In this document: positions 54,647 through 63,010 of the stretch, in pieces
Numbering within the stretch: the first letter of the stretch is position 1
How the letters are laid out: every line of letters starts with the position of its first letter
Assembly (NCBI GenBank): GCA_045627045.1
Contig: JAZQMY010000048.1
Coordinates: 7,655 to 71,654, forward strand
Length of the DNA: 64,000 nucleotides
Reading direction: 5' to 3'
DNA from: SIG351 sp045627045
GTDB taxonomy: Bacteria; Bacillota; Clostridia; HGM11327
Notes under the pieces: generated by a model
Told to the model about the DNA's origin: nothing
The model's database searches: none
The model's input: the letters and a program-made list of their open reading frames with translations, nothing else
Position numbers and translations under genes: made by a program

Positions 54647-55777
54647 ATGAAAACAGAAATGCCGATAATAGAAGCGGCTCTCAAAGAAAGAAAACTCCCG
54701 ATTGCAGTTGCCGCAGGGGAACACCTGACAGAAGAGCAGTGGGCTGAGCGAAAGAAGAAGCTGATCAACGTGATGGCAAGGGAGATGTTCGGCTTTATCC
54801 CGGAAAAGTGGAGAAATCTGCCGATGCGTGTGGAACCGGACGAGAAGAAGCCTTTCGACCCTGTGCATCACTGCGCGGGAAAGATACAGACACGTCTGTA
54901 TAATATGATATTCACGTTTGAGGACGGCTTTGAGTACAAGGTTCCGTTCGTACTGCATTTCCCGTGGAAGGTTCAGAAGCCGCCTGTCATCATGCACATT
55001 GCATTCAGGCGTGAGTATCCTGACAGATATCTTCCCGTGGAGGAGATCACGGACAGGGGATATGCCGTTCTGCAGTTCTGCTATGCGGATGCCACTCCCG
55101 ATACAATGCACAGTACATATACGAACGGCCTTGCGGAGCGCCTCGTTGAAAAGCCGCGAAAAGCAGATACATGGGGCAATATAGGTATATGGGCTTACAC
55201 CGCAATGAGGATGATGGACTGGATAGAAGAGCAGCCCGATCTCGATGCGACAAGGGTCACGGTTTCGGGACACTCAAGGCTCGGGAAAACGGCTCTCTGG
55301 TGCGGAGCATTGGATGAAAGATTTTACTGCGTATTCGCAAACTGCTCGGGCTATGGTGGAACAGGCCTTATCCGAGGAAAAATCGGAGAAAATATTTCTG
55401 ATTTCATCAGAGGTGGTTCGTGGTGCTGGTTCTGCGAAACATTCAAGGATTACGTCAACAAACCTGCGGAGGAATTGCCATATGATATGCATTTTCTGAC
55501 ATCCGCCGTTGCTCCCCGATATCTTTATATCGGCGTGGCAAAGGACGATGTCTGCATAGATTACACAAGCGACTTCTTATCTGCGGCTGCGGCATCAAAT
55601 GCGTGGGAGGCTCTTGGCTATAAGGGACTTGTGACAAAGGATGAGCTTCCTGTCCCCGGGAAGACGATTCTGAATGAAGGCAGAATAGGCTATCATGTCC
55701 GTATGGGAAATCACTACCTCTCCCGTGAGGATTGGGGATACTTCATGGACTTTATGGATAAGAAGCTGAAAGAATAA
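54647..55777 (+). CDS. CE15-family glucuronoyl-esterase-like protein
   Basis: 376 residues. Nucleophile motif VSGHSRLGKTALW with S210 (GCSRxGK is the family consensus, here GHSRLGK), oxyanion-side segment ANCSGYGGTG, and the C-terminal histidine in RMGNHYLSREDWG. CE15 enzymes cleave the ester between glucuronic acid on xylan and lignin alcohols. No signal peptide is seen, unusual for an enzyme expected to work on polymer; it may act on imported oligosaccharides. AAAAGGAGAAAAGAGC lies before the ATG. It is monocistronic with its own promoter and terminator. Confidence 0.8.
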   Translation: MKTEMPIIEAALKERKLPIAVAAGEHLTEEQWAERKKKLINVMAREMFGFIPEKWRNLPMRVEPDEKKPFDPVHHCAGKIQTRLYNMIFTFEDGFEYKVPFVLHFPWKVQKPPVIMHIAFRREYPDRYLPVEEITDRGYAVLQFCYADATPDTMHSTYTNGLAERLVEKPRKADTWGNIGIWAYTAMRMMDWIEEQPDLDATRVTVSGHSRLGKTALWCGALDERFYCVFANCSGYGGTGLIRGKIGENISDFIRGGSWCWFCETFKDYVNKPAEELPYDMHFLTSAVAPRYLYIGVAKDDVCIDYTSDFLSAAAASNAWEALGYKGLVTKDELPVPGKTILNEGRIGYHVRMGNHYLSREDWGYFMDFMDKKLKE

Positions 55778-55790
55778 CATCAATAAAAGA

Positions 55791-55829
55791 ACCCTGCAGA
55801 AAAATTATATTCTCTGCAGGGCTTGTTTT
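55791..55829. terminator. Terminator between convergent genes
   Basis: CCCTGCAGA (55792-55800), A/T loop, TCTGCAGGG (55813-55821), then CTTGTTTTAT. Confidence 0.75.
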
Positions 55830-56025
55830 ATTTCTCTTTGTAGTAGAGAAGACAGTGGCAGTAGCCTTCAAAATCCTTATCGGCTATCTGTTCACGGAAT
55901 TCTTTACACATACATTTTGTGTCGGGCGTACGTTCACGGCGGCACGGGCAAAAGCCTCCTGTTTCCTTGAGACCTTCCTTGACCGCATTCACGATCTCGG
56001 TATTATCATTGTAGCGGATTTTCAT
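55828..56025 (-). CDS. Ferredoxin-thioredoxin reductase catalytic-subunit-like protein
   Basis: 65 residues with the six-cysteine pattern of the FTR catalytic chain: CPC (26, 28), CMC (38, 40, followed by KEF) and CHC (56, 58). These cysteines hold a 4Fe-4S cluster beside a redox disulphide that reduces thioredoxin with electrons from ferredoxin. The gene starts on the last base of the thioredoxin stop (TAATG), so translation is coupled. It is shorter than plant FTR-beta (~115 mature). No variable subunit is nearby, as in anaerobe FTR-like proteins. This suggests ferredoxin-driven thioredoxin reduction in a strict anaerobe. Confidence 0.8.
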   Translation of the reverse strand: MKIRYNDNTEIVNAVKEGLKETGGFCPCRRERTPDTKCMCKEFREQIADKDFEGYCHCLLYYKEK

Positions 56026-56336
56026 TACTTATATTCCTCTATTACTGAAACGATTTCTTCCTTTGCACGGTAGCCGACAAGTGTTTCGGCGAGACTGCCT
56101 TCGGATATGAATGCGAGCATAGGTATTGCCGAAACACCGAATGAATCGGCAAGACCGGGCTCATCGTCAACATTCACCTTGCAGAACTTGACGTCGGGCA
56201 TTTCCTTATCAAGCTGTTCGAGGATCGGCGAAAGCATACGGCAGGGTCCGCACCATGTTGCCCAGAAATCGACAACGCAGAGCCTGTCGGAGTTGAGAAC
56301 TTCGTTTTCAAAATTATCTTTTGTTAATATTGTCAT
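56025..56336 (-). CDS. trxA: Thioredoxin
   Basis: 103 residues. VVDFWATWCGPCRMLSPILE holds the C29-G-P-C32 redox motif. Later, KVNVDDEPGLADSFGVSAIP has the cis-proline, and the C-terminal VGYRAKEEIVSVI helix closes the fold. Intact, of normal length. The ribosome site is AAGGCAGG. The next gene is an FTR-like subunit that overlaps its stop, so this thioredoxin is probably reduced by ferredoxin rather than by an NADPH-linked reductase. An operon with the GH30 gene upstream (53 bases) is possible. Confidence 0.92.
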   Translation of the reverse strand: MTILTKDNFENEVLNSDRLCVVDFWATWCGPCRMLSPILEQLDKEMPDVKFCKVNVDDEPGLADSFGVSAIPMLAFISEGSLAETLVGYRAKEEIVSVIEEYK

Positions 56337-56388
56337 AACATATACCTGCCTTTCTGTTTTACATATATTATCTGCATCTGCAAACGGA

Positions 56389-57660
56389 TTATAATACTAT
56401 TGTATTGAATGACTTTGCAGGAAGCAGATAACTGTTTTCTTCGAGGGTGATAGTGATATCCTTTTCGTATGGATTTGCGGCGACAATGACTTTTTTTCCG
56501 TCAGGATTGACGAAGGCGCAGCATTCTGCTGAAAACTCTCCCTCGAGCTCAATGTACTCTGCACCTCTTTCAACAAAGTGAGAGAAGTGCTTCATTACGA
56601 AAAATTCGGGATTGAAGATAAGCTTTTTGTCCTTGACGGATACGAGCGAATTCTGCTTCCATCCCCATGTGCTTTCCTCATCTGCTTCAAGCGCAAAGTT
56701 CCAGTAAACGAACGCTGATGCCCCGTTCCTGAAATAGTGGCGCATTAAATCAAATGTGTAGAACGCATATTCGTAATCGTTCTGACCGTCACCGCACTCA
56801 CATTCGCTCTGGACTATCTCAAGCTCCGGGAAATCGTCATGTGTCTGCTGAACGGAAAACTTTCCGTTCCACTGATAGCAGGCACCGCTTAAGTACTTCC
56901 TTGCGTTTTCGTCACGCATCGCATAGCCGAGGTAATCCGAGTAACGCGTCGAGAGCAATCTGAAATCAGGCTCCGGCCCGGTTGTTGTTCCCCAGAATAT
57001 TTTTACGCCTGTACCTTCAAGAGCAGGCCCGAGATAATTGCCTATAAAGTCTGTCAGCACCTTTCCGTTGATCACACAGGATGGGAAACGCTGATTGCTT
57101 GCGGGCTCGTTCTGCGGATTCACAAAAATGAGCGGAAAGCCACGCTTCTGCATTTCTTCAACGAACCTTCGGAAATAGCGCGCATATGCCGAAAGCTTTT
57201 CGGGAACGGCATCAAACCTGCCGTTGCTGTAAACCTTCTTCGTTTTCAGCCAGAGAGGCGGACACCACGGCGTTGCGAAGAGCTGAAGCTCTTTCTGACG
57301 GGACAGTGCCTCACGGATGAACGGATACACGTTTTTTTCGTCACGCTCGACGGAAAAATGTTCCATATCGAAATCGTTTTCGACCTCGGCAAATGAATAG
57401 AATTCCTCTGAAAAATCGTTTGCACCGACAGGCATTCTGCAGAAATTGAAGTTACAGCCGTCTTTGCCGAAAAACTCATCAAGAACGGCTTTTTCTTCCT
57501 CTTCGGGAAGCAAATCAAGCGTGATCTTGTTCAGCTCGTTGAAGCAGGCACCAAACCCCCTTATTTTCTGCTTTTTATTACCGATTTCAAGCCTGATTCC
57601 TCGGCAGGAGGATGTTTTGCCCTCCTGCCAGGGAGAATGTTTGGTCGTAGTGATTATCAT
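56389..57660 (-). CDS. GH30-family glycosidase
   Basis: 423 residues. The N-terminal GFGACFNELNKITLDLL matches the GH30 start. The acid/base E185 is in VNPQNEPASNQ and the nucleophile E286 in IVQSECECGDG; the C-terminal beta domain follows (KVIVAANPYEKDITITLE). GH30 includes glucosylceramidase-like, glucuronoxylanase and beta-1,6-glucanase types; the specificity cannot be read here. No signal peptide. It starts 15 bases after the GH4 stop, so the two are one operon under the promoter at 59059. Confidence 0.85.
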   Translation of the reverse strand: MIITTTKHSPWQEGKTSSCRGIRLEIGNKKQKIRGFGACFNELNKITLDLLPEEEEKAVLDEFFGKDGCNFNFCRMPVGANDFSEEFYSFAEVENDFDMEHFSVERDEKNVYPFIREALSRQKELQLFATPWCPPLWLKTKKVYSNGRFDAVPEKLSAYARYFRRFVEEMQKRGFPLIFVNPQNEPASNQRFPSCVINGKVLTDFIGNYLGPALEGTGVKIFWGTTTGPEPDFRLLSTRYSDYLGYAMRDENARKYLSGACYQWNGKFSVQQTHDDFPELEIVQSECECGDGQNDYEYAFYTFDLMRHYFRNGASAFVYWNFALEADEESTWGWKQNSLVSVKDKKLIFNPEFFVMKHFSHFVERGAEYIELEGEFSAECCAFVNPDGKKVIVAANPYEKDITITLEENSYLLPAKSFNTIVL

Positions 57661-57675
57661 TTCCGGTACAGCTTA

Positions 57676-59019
57676 TCAGTTGAACTTAGGAAGCCAATCG
57701 CCGTGAGCTTCAATGAGATCGTCACAGAGTGATACGATATCATCAATGCTGAGCTCGGAAGCTGTGTGAGGCTCGAGCATAGCTGCCTGATAGATAATGT
57801 CTTTCTTTCTTGTCTTTGCGGCTTCGATAGTAAGAAGCTGAACGTTGATGTTTGTTCTGTTCATTGCGGCGAGAACTTCAGGGAGTTTGCCGATCTTTGT
57901 AGGCTGAATGCCTGCCTTGTTTACGAGACAAGCAACCTCAACGCAGGCTTCTGCAGGGAGGTTCTCGATGAGACCGTTATTGAGAACGTTGCCGCCGATC
58001 TTGTAAGGAACGTCTGTTGTGATGGCTTCCATGATGTATGAAGCGTATTCATGTGTTCTTGAGTGAGAAACGTTGCCTGCGAGATACTCTGCCTTCTGGT
58101 TCTTCCAGTTGTTGATCTGGTTGATACATCTGCGGGGATATTCGTCGAGCGGAATGTTGTATCTTTCGATGAGCTCCGGGTACTTTGACTTGATGAAGAG
58201 GTTATTGTACTCAGAGTTGTGTTCGCTGGACTCTGTGCAGTAGTAGCCGAAACGTCTGATGTACTCAAAACGAACGAGGTCCCACTTGCAGGCGTTCATG
58301 TCAGCGCCTTCAACCTCTTTGCCCTCGAGTATTGCGATAGCACGTCTTCTGATTTCAGGGTAGAGATCGTTGCCGTCTGCATCCTTGAGCTCAAGCAGCC
58401 AACCCATGTGGTTGATACCTGCTATCTTCTCCTGGAGCGGCTCCTTTGCCTGAATGCCGAGCTTTGCAAGGAGATGACGTGAGCAGCACTGAACGCTGTG
58501 GCAAAGACCTACTGTCTTGATATTGGAGTATCTCTGCATATAGCCTGCGAGCATAGCCATAGGATTTGTGTAGTTGAGGAAGTATGCATCAGGGCAAACC
58601 TCTTCCATATCTCTTGCAAAATCTTCAAGCACAGGGATAGTTCTGAGCGCTCTGAAAATACCGCCGATGCCGAGTGTATCGGCGATTGTCTGACGGAGAC
58701 CGTACTTTTTCGGAATCTCAAAGTCAGTTACGGTGCAGGGCTCATAGCCGCCGACCTGAATTGCGTTTACTACGAAGTTTGCACCGCGAAGTGCATCCTT
58801 ACGGTTCTCAACGCCGAGATATTTCTCGATTTTTGCTCTGCCCATGTTGATATTGGTATTCAGAGCAGAAACCATGATGTATGATTCTTCGAGTCTCTCT
58901 GCATCTATATCATAAAGTGCGATAACAGAATCCCACAGAGACGGAACAAACATTACGTCACCGAGTACATTCTTTGCAAATACGGTGCTTCCTGCACCCA
59001 TAAATGTTATTTTAGCCAT
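57676..59019 (-). CDS. GH4-family NAD-dependent glycosidase (alpha-galactosidase/LplD type)
   Basis: 447 residues. NAD-binding FMGAGSTVFAKNVLGD at about 6-21, metal-binding C173 in GLCHSVQ and H204 in GINHMGW, both standard for GH4. GH4 enzymes break alpha- or beta-glycosides by an NAD+/Mn2+ redox mechanism inside the cell; this sequence resembles alpha-galactosidase/alpha-glucosidase and LplD (alpha-galacturonidase) relatives. ACGGAGG lies before the ATG. It is first in the operon with GH30. Intact, of normal length (~430-450). Confidence 0.85.
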   Translation of the reverse strand: MAKITFMGAGSTVFAKNVLGDVMFVPSLWDSVIALYDIDAERLEESYIMVSALNTNINMGRAKIEKYLGVENRKDALRGANFVVNAIQVGGYEPCTVTDFEIPKKYGLRQTIADTLGIGGIFRALRTIPVLEDFARDMEEVCPDAYFLNYTNPMAMLAGYMQRYSNIKTVGLCHSVQCCSRHLLAKLGIQAKEPLQEKIAGINHMGWLLELKDADGNDLYPEIRRRAIAILEGKEVEGADMNACKWDLVRFEYIRRFGYYCTESSEHNSEYNNLFIKSKYPELIERYNIPLDEYPRRCINQINNWKNQKAEYLAGNVSHSRTHEYASYIMEAITTDVPYKIGGNVLNNGLIENLPAEACVEVACLVNKAGIQPTKIGKLPEVLAAMNRTNINVQLLTIEAAKTRKKDIIYQAAMLEPHTASELSIDDIVSLCDDLIEAHGDWLPKFN

Positions 59020-59058
59020 AGTAATCCTCCGTAAATAGAATTATATATTACTTTGAAT

Positions 59059-59087
59059 ATTATACAATATTTATATCAATAATTCAA
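59059..59087 (-). promoter_or_regulatory. Promoter of the GH4-GH30 operon
   Basis: Minus strand TTGAAT (59087-59082), 17-base spacer, TATAAT (59064-59059). Confidence 0.65.
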
Positions 59088-59107
59088 CATCAAATTAAAA
59101 AAGATAT

Positions 59108-59140
59108 AAAAAAAACGGAGCATCCGAATGAATGCTCCGC
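59108..59140 (-). terminator. Terminator of the zinc-ribbon membrane protein gene
   Basis: Minus strand CGGAGCAT, loop, ATGCTCCG, then TTTTTTTT. Confidence 0.8.
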
Positions 59141-59162
59141 ATATCTGTAATCAATACAGAAA

Positions 59163-59639
59163 TTATTCCTTTGTAATTCTGAAGCTGCCGATGATCGGGA
59201 GTTCCTTTGCCTTACCCTTGATAGCCATGATGATACCGAATACCATAAGAGCGAGAGTAGGAAGGTAAACGAGAAGATAGTTGAGGATTGAACCAACAAC
59301 CGGAATCCAACCGAGAGCAATGTTGAGAACTGCGCTCAATACTGCGTTAGCAACGAAGAGGAGCATACCCTGCTGAACATGATACTGTACCCACTTCTGA
59401 TTCTTTGCACAGAACATAGGAATGAGGAAGAGGATAGAGATGTATGAGATGATAGCGAAGAACTTGTTCTTGCTTTCGCCTTCATAATCAGCTGTTGTAT
59501 CACGTGTATCCAACAATTTCTTAAAACCCTTTTTCTCTTCTGTCTTAGCTTCTGCTTTTACTGAAAAATCAGCGCCGCACTCCGGACATACAGTTACCTC
59601 TTCCGGAATTTCTTTTCCACACTTAGGACAAAATGCCAT
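59163..59639 (-). CDS. Zinc-ribbon membrane protein (DUF4870-like)
   Basis: 158 residues. An N-terminal zinc ribbon (FCPKCGKEIPEEVTVCPECG, two CxxC) and a charged linker are followed by about three membrane helices (FFAIISYISILFLIPMFC, MLLFVANAVLSAVLNIALGW, NYLLVYLPTLALMVFGIIMA) and a DUF4870/Tic20-like spacing with QKWVQYHVQQGMLLF. The function is unknown; such proteins are common in Firmicutes and may sense or tether. AGGTATTATT precedes the start. It has its own promoter (59677-59705) and terminator. Confidence 0.75.
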   Translation of the reverse strand: MAFCPKCGKEIPEEVTVCPECGADFSVKAEAKTEEKKGFKKLLDTRDTTADYEGESKNKFFAIISYISILFLIPMFCAKNQKWVQYHVQQGMLLFVANAVLSAVLNIALGWIPVVGSILNYLLVYLPTLALMVFGIIMAIKGKAKELPIIGSFRITKE

Positions 59640-59676
59640 AATAATACCTCCATAGTAAAATTAGATTTGCATTTAT

Positions 59677-59705
59677 ATTATACATCATTGTTTTGAAATT
59701 TGCAA
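59677..59705 (-). promoter_or_regulatory. Promoter of the zinc-ribbon membrane protein gene
   Basis: Minus strand TTGCAA (59705-59700), 17-base spacer, TATAAT (59682-59677). Confidence 0.65.
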
Positions 59706-59767
59706 TAGAAATTCAAAAGAATTTTGGGCTTTTTTGAACTTTTTTTGAAAATTTTCTGTATTTTTTA

Positions 59768-60562
59768 TTAAATTGCATCCCTGACAAGGGAAAACAGACA
59801 TTCCTCGAACAGATTTTGTTCGTCAATATGCGGCGAAATACAGCCGGAGCTGAAGCCCGACCACTTTTTCAGGTGCGAGGGCGTGAAGCGTGAGGCTATT
59901 GCGCTGACACGGCAAGGCAGGCGGCGGAGTATGTATTCCGGTTCAAGGTCGCATCTGCCGGAAAGATATGAGCCGAGCGCAAAGGAACCGCTGCTTTTCC
60001 TGAGGCAGGCGTTCATTTCGTCAAGTCTGCCGTCCTTATTGGATGCGGCGGCAGGTGATACGCAGGCGGCGGCAAAGTCCGAGACGCTCTTTGAATCGGC
60101 AAACACGGTTTTCTTTTTCAGATAGGGATAGTCCGATGCGGCACTCACGGGTGCGGACATCAGCACTCCTTCGACATACCGGCAGGCGTGCGCCGCCATT
60201 GCGGCAAAGGATGCGCTGATGCCGGAGGCGGCAATAATGACGGGCGCTTGTATCTTTTTTTCGATAAACTCCCTTATGAATGAGACAAAGACGGGTGCCG
60301 AGCATGCTTCGAGGCATTTGTCAGAGCGGGCGAATCCCGGCAAGTCGACAGCCCACACACGAAAACAACGTGAAAGCGATATGTACTCATCACGCCACTC
60401 GAACGAAGACATTCCGGGCCCGAGCGAATGCAGAAAAAGAACGTTTTTGCCGATGCCGGAATAGACGTAGTACACTCTGCCGGCGTGGGAGTAGAATATA
60501 CCGCTTGTGCCGGGAAGCCTTGCGGGAAGGTTACCCTGCAGGGACGGAAAATAGCAATCCAT
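59768..60562 (-). CDS. Alpha/beta-hydrolase-fold protein with altered nucleophile elbow
   Basis: 264 residues. Oxyanion LFLHSLGPGMSSFEWRDEY and WAVDLPGFARSDK are standard for the fold. The nucleophile elbow reads AASGISASFAAMAAH, so G-x-S-x-G is G-I-S-A-S: the serine is kept but the second glycine is serine. The C-terminal histidine may be CISPHIDEQNL. The substrate is unknown, and the enzyme may be weak or non-hydrolytic. The ribosome site is TCAGGAGGT, then ATG at 60562. It is divergent from the YfbR-like gene. Codon use is like its neighbours. Confidence 0.65.
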   Translation of the reverse strand: MDCYFPSLQGNLPARLPGTSGIFYSHAGRVYYVYSGIGKNVLFLHSLGPGMSSFEWRDEYISLSRCFRVWAVDLPGFARSDKCLEACSAPVFVSFIREFIEKKIQAPVIIAASGISASFAAMAAHACRYVEGVLMSAPVSAASDYPYLKKKTVFADSKSVSDFAAACVSPAAASNKDGRLDEMNACLRKSSGSFALGSYLSGRCDLEPEYILRRLPCRVSAIASRFTPSHLKKWSGFSSGCISPHIDEQNLFEECLFSLVRDAI

Positions 60563-60584
60563 AGATACCTCCTGAAAAATAATA

Positions 60585-60613
60585 TTGAAAATTTTTCTCG
60601 GGTGTTATATAAT
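60585..60613 (+). promoter_or_regulatory. Promoter of the YfbR-like gene
   Basis: TTGAAA (60585-60590), 17-base spacer, TATAAT (60608-60613). Confidence 0.7.
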
Positions 60614-60652
60614 ATATTATATGAATACGGATGAGGGAGTGTTAATCAAATT

Positions 60653-61234
60653 ATGAAAAGTCACTTTTTTGCATACATTATGAGAATGAAGAGTATCAGG
60701 CGCTGGGGTCTTATGCACAACACCGAAACGGAGAATATAAAGGAACACTCCGCTGACACGGCGTACATTGCTCACGCTCTTGCTGTTATCGGCAACAGAG
60801 TATACGGTAAAAACCTGAACACGGAAAGCATAGTTTTCCATGCGCTCTATCACGATGTTTCTGAGGTAATAACGGGCGACCTTGCCACGCCTATCAAGTA
60901 TCACAATGATGATATCAAGGAAGCATACAAGGCGATAGAAGCTTCTGCTTCCGCCAAGATACAGAGTATGCTTCCGGAAGAGCTGAAGGCGGACTATTAC
61001 TGCCTGGAAGATCCTGAGGATGAGTACGAAAGAAAACTCGTCAAAGCGGCTGACAAAATATCAGCATATTTCAAATGTGTAGGTGAAACAGCTTCGGGAA
61101 ACAATGAGTTTTCAAGAGCAAAGGAAACTATCCTTGCAAGGATAAAAGAATATGATCTGCCCGAAGTCGAGTATTTTATGAACACGTTCGCCGACAGCAT
61201 CAACCTCACGCTCGATGAGCTTGGCGACAAATAA
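60653..61234 (+). CDS. HD-domain 5'-deoxynucleotidase, YfbR-like
   Basis: 193 residues. HFFAYIMRMKSIRRWGLMHN with TENIKEHSADTAYIAHAL is the YfbR start; the HD motif is ALYHDVSEVITGDLATPIKY with the metal-binding His-Asp pair, and KAADKISAYFKC holds the last aspartate. These enzymes remove the 5' phosphate of deoxynucleoside monophosphates and balance dNTP pools. A single gene with its own promoter and a following hairpin terminator. Length is normal (~190-200). No lesion. Confidence 0.9.
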   Translation: MKSHFFAYIMRMKSIRRWGLMHNTETENIKEHSADTAYIAHALAVIGNRVYGKNLNTESIVFHALYHDVSEVITGDLATPIKYHNDDIKEAYKAIEASASAKIQSMLPEELKADYYCLEDPEDEYERKLVKAADKISAYFKCVGETASGNNEFSRAKETILARIKEYDLPEVEYFMNTFADSINLTLDELGDK

Positions 61235-61254
61235 AATCCTGCCGAAAACGGTTA

Positions 61255-61289
61255 CCCGTGATATGCGTTGCGTATTGCGGGCTTTTTTT
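61255..61289 (+). terminator. Terminator after the YfbR-like gene
   Basis: CCCGTGATATGC, loop GTT, GCGTATTGCGGG with wobble pairs, then CTTTTTTT. Confidence 0.65.
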
Positions 61290-61386
61290 GTTCGGAAAAA
61301 CATGATTTGTTATGAAAAAACTGTAACCTATGCCGTTTGCTCTGCGTTATTTAGAGTGAAAGGCCTTTACACTGCAGAGAAAGGAA

Positions 61387-61965
61387 GTGGATCATTTGGA
61401 TGATGAAGAGATCAAAAGACTTTATTCGGCGAGAGACGAGAGAGCAATAGAGGAAACGAAGCAATGCTACGGCAGATACATCCTTTCCATCGCATACAAC
61501 ATCCTCAATAACAACGAGGATGCGCTTGAATGCGAGAATGACGTTTACCTGAAACTCTGGAACACCGTTTCCGATAAATGCTCAGCCGATCTGAAAACTC
61601 ATATTTCGGTCGTTACGAGGTCAAGAGCCATAAGTATGCTTCGTGAGAGGAACGCTCTTAAAAGAGGGGCAGGCGAGCCTGAGAATATACCCGTGCCGAT
61701 AGACGACATAGCGGAGCTTCTGCCGGACGAAACGGTGGATAACGAAATAATAGAAAAAGACGAACTGAAAAGCCTGATCAATTCATTCCTTTCGGCGCTT
61801 CCCACAGAGGAAAGGACGGCATTCATCAAAAGATACTGGTTTGCCGAGCCTGTGAAAACGGTAGCTGAAGAAATGGACATATCTCAGAGCAAAGCAAAAA
61901 TACTGCTCATGAGAACGAGAAACAAATTAAAGCAACATCTGAAAGGAAAAGGAGTAGTAATATGA
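61387..61965 (+). CDS. ECF-type sigma factor
   Basis: 192 residues, written from GTG 61387; a TTG at 61396 is an alternative, with a GGAAGTGG ribosome site. Region 2 reads AYNILNNNEDALECENDVYL, then KLWNTVSDKC (the E-E/C-x-x-D-V-x-L-K-x-W pattern). Region 4 reads LSALPTEERTAFIKRYWFAE, then VAEEMDISQSKAKILLMRTR. It directs RNA polymerase to a specific promoter set. The next gene overlaps its stop (ATGA) and encodes a membrane-anchored partner that should be its anti-sigma factor. Confidence 0.85.
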   Translation: MDHLDDEEIKRLYSARDERAIEETKQCYGRYILSIAYNILNNNEDALECENDVYLKLWNTVSDKCSADLKTHISVVTRSRAISMLRERNALKRGAGEPENIPVPIDDIAELLPDETVDNEIIEKDELKSLINSFLSALPTEERTAFIKRYWFAEPVKTVAEEMDISQSKAKILLMRTRNKLKQHLKGKGVVI

Positions 61966-62966
61966 AAAAAACGGATACAGCGTTCAATATGCTCGATGCG
62001 ATTGACGAAAAGCATATTGAAGAAGCGGTGAATTATAAAAAGAAGGAAAAGAAAATATCTTTCAGCCTTGTGGGATGGCAGAAAGGACTTGTTGCGGCGT
62101 GCCTTGCTTTGGCAATAACGCTGGGAGTACTCGCAATGTCGGGAGTGATAAACCCGGTAAACGCAGTGGAGGGCACTCCTGTGCCTACACCGAGGGTAAA
62201 GGACATAAACGTGCTTACGGATTTTGCAAAGTCCGGTGTAAGGTACTACAAGGAAGATTCTGACGGTGTATATTATTATGGCAAACCGGGTTACGATTAT
62301 TTTGAATCTGTTGGAAGTCCTTCAAGAATAAAGGGTTTGATCTCTCCGAAAGAATTTGGTGATCTGAGCAAATTGGAAAATGCTTATCTTTGCGTTGACA
62401 ATATGAGCGATTACAAATTCGCCTGCGAGGACGGAACGGAATTTCATATCATGGTGAACTACAAGGCATGGAACAGGTATCAGCTTGATGATGACGACAA
62501 AACGATCGACTGGTACAACAAAGCAAACAAGGCTTTTGCGGACAATATGTTGTCAGCTTATAATTATGCGGCAAAGCTCCCCGAGGCTGCGGAATATGAT
62601 CCTTCGCTGTTTTCTGAGGACCTGAATGACTGCTATGACGGCTCGACAGACCTCATTCTTGACGGCGGAAACCTCGTGTATTCGTACGTTGACGGCAAGC
62701 TCTCATGTATCTGGTTCTATGCCTGCGATACTTTGTTTGAAATATACTCTGACAAAAAGACAGACTGGGTACACAGCCTTGACGGATGGCTCTCTGATTT
62801 AGCTTCCATGGAGACTGCTCCGAGAGCGGCGAAAAGGCTCAGAAGCATTTCCGAAGCTTCGTGGAAATTGGCACTTCAGGACATTTACGACCGTATAGAG
62901 TACGGAAAGGAAACAGGACACATAACTTATCCTGATAGCTGGTACAGAAAGGATGCGGAAAAATGA
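61962..62966 (+). CDS. Probable anti-sigma factor, single-pass membrane protein
   Basis: 334 residues. A short cytoplasmic part (about residues 1-48, KKTDTAFNMLDAIDEKHIEE) precedes one membrane helix (VAACLALAITLGVLAMSGVI) and a large extracytoplasmic domain (~265 residues). The domain has no recognised family; it has several YY and aspartate-rich strands (KEDSDGVYYYGKPGYDYF). The gene order (sigma then this) and the ATGA overlap indicate it binds the sigma factor and senses an outside signal. It overlaps the next reading frame, whose real start is downstream. Confidence 0.7.
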   Translation: MKKTDTAFNMLDAIDEKHIEEAVNYKKKEKKISFSLVGWQKGLVAACLALAITLGVLAMSGVINPVNAVEGTPVPTPRVKDINVLTDFAKSGVRYYKEDSDGVYYYGKPGYDYFESVGSPSRIKGLISPKEFGDLSKLENAYLCVDNMSDYKFACEDGTEFHIMVNYKAWNRYQLDDDDKTIDWYNKANKAFADNMLSAYNYAAKLPEAAEYDPSLFSEDLNDCYDGSTDLILDGGNLVYSYVDGKLSCIWFYACDTLFEIYSDKKTDWVHSLDGWLSDLASMETAPRAAKRLRSISEASWKLALQDIYDRIEYGKETGHITYPDSWYRKDAEK

Positions 62967-63010
62967 AAGAAAACGGCGTTTTATTAAATAGGACAAAGAA
63001 AGGAAATAAA

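Noticed and set aside
54482..55273. 263-codon minus-strand frame opposite the CE15 gene
   Set aside because: Antisense shadow of a gene with clear catalytic motifs.
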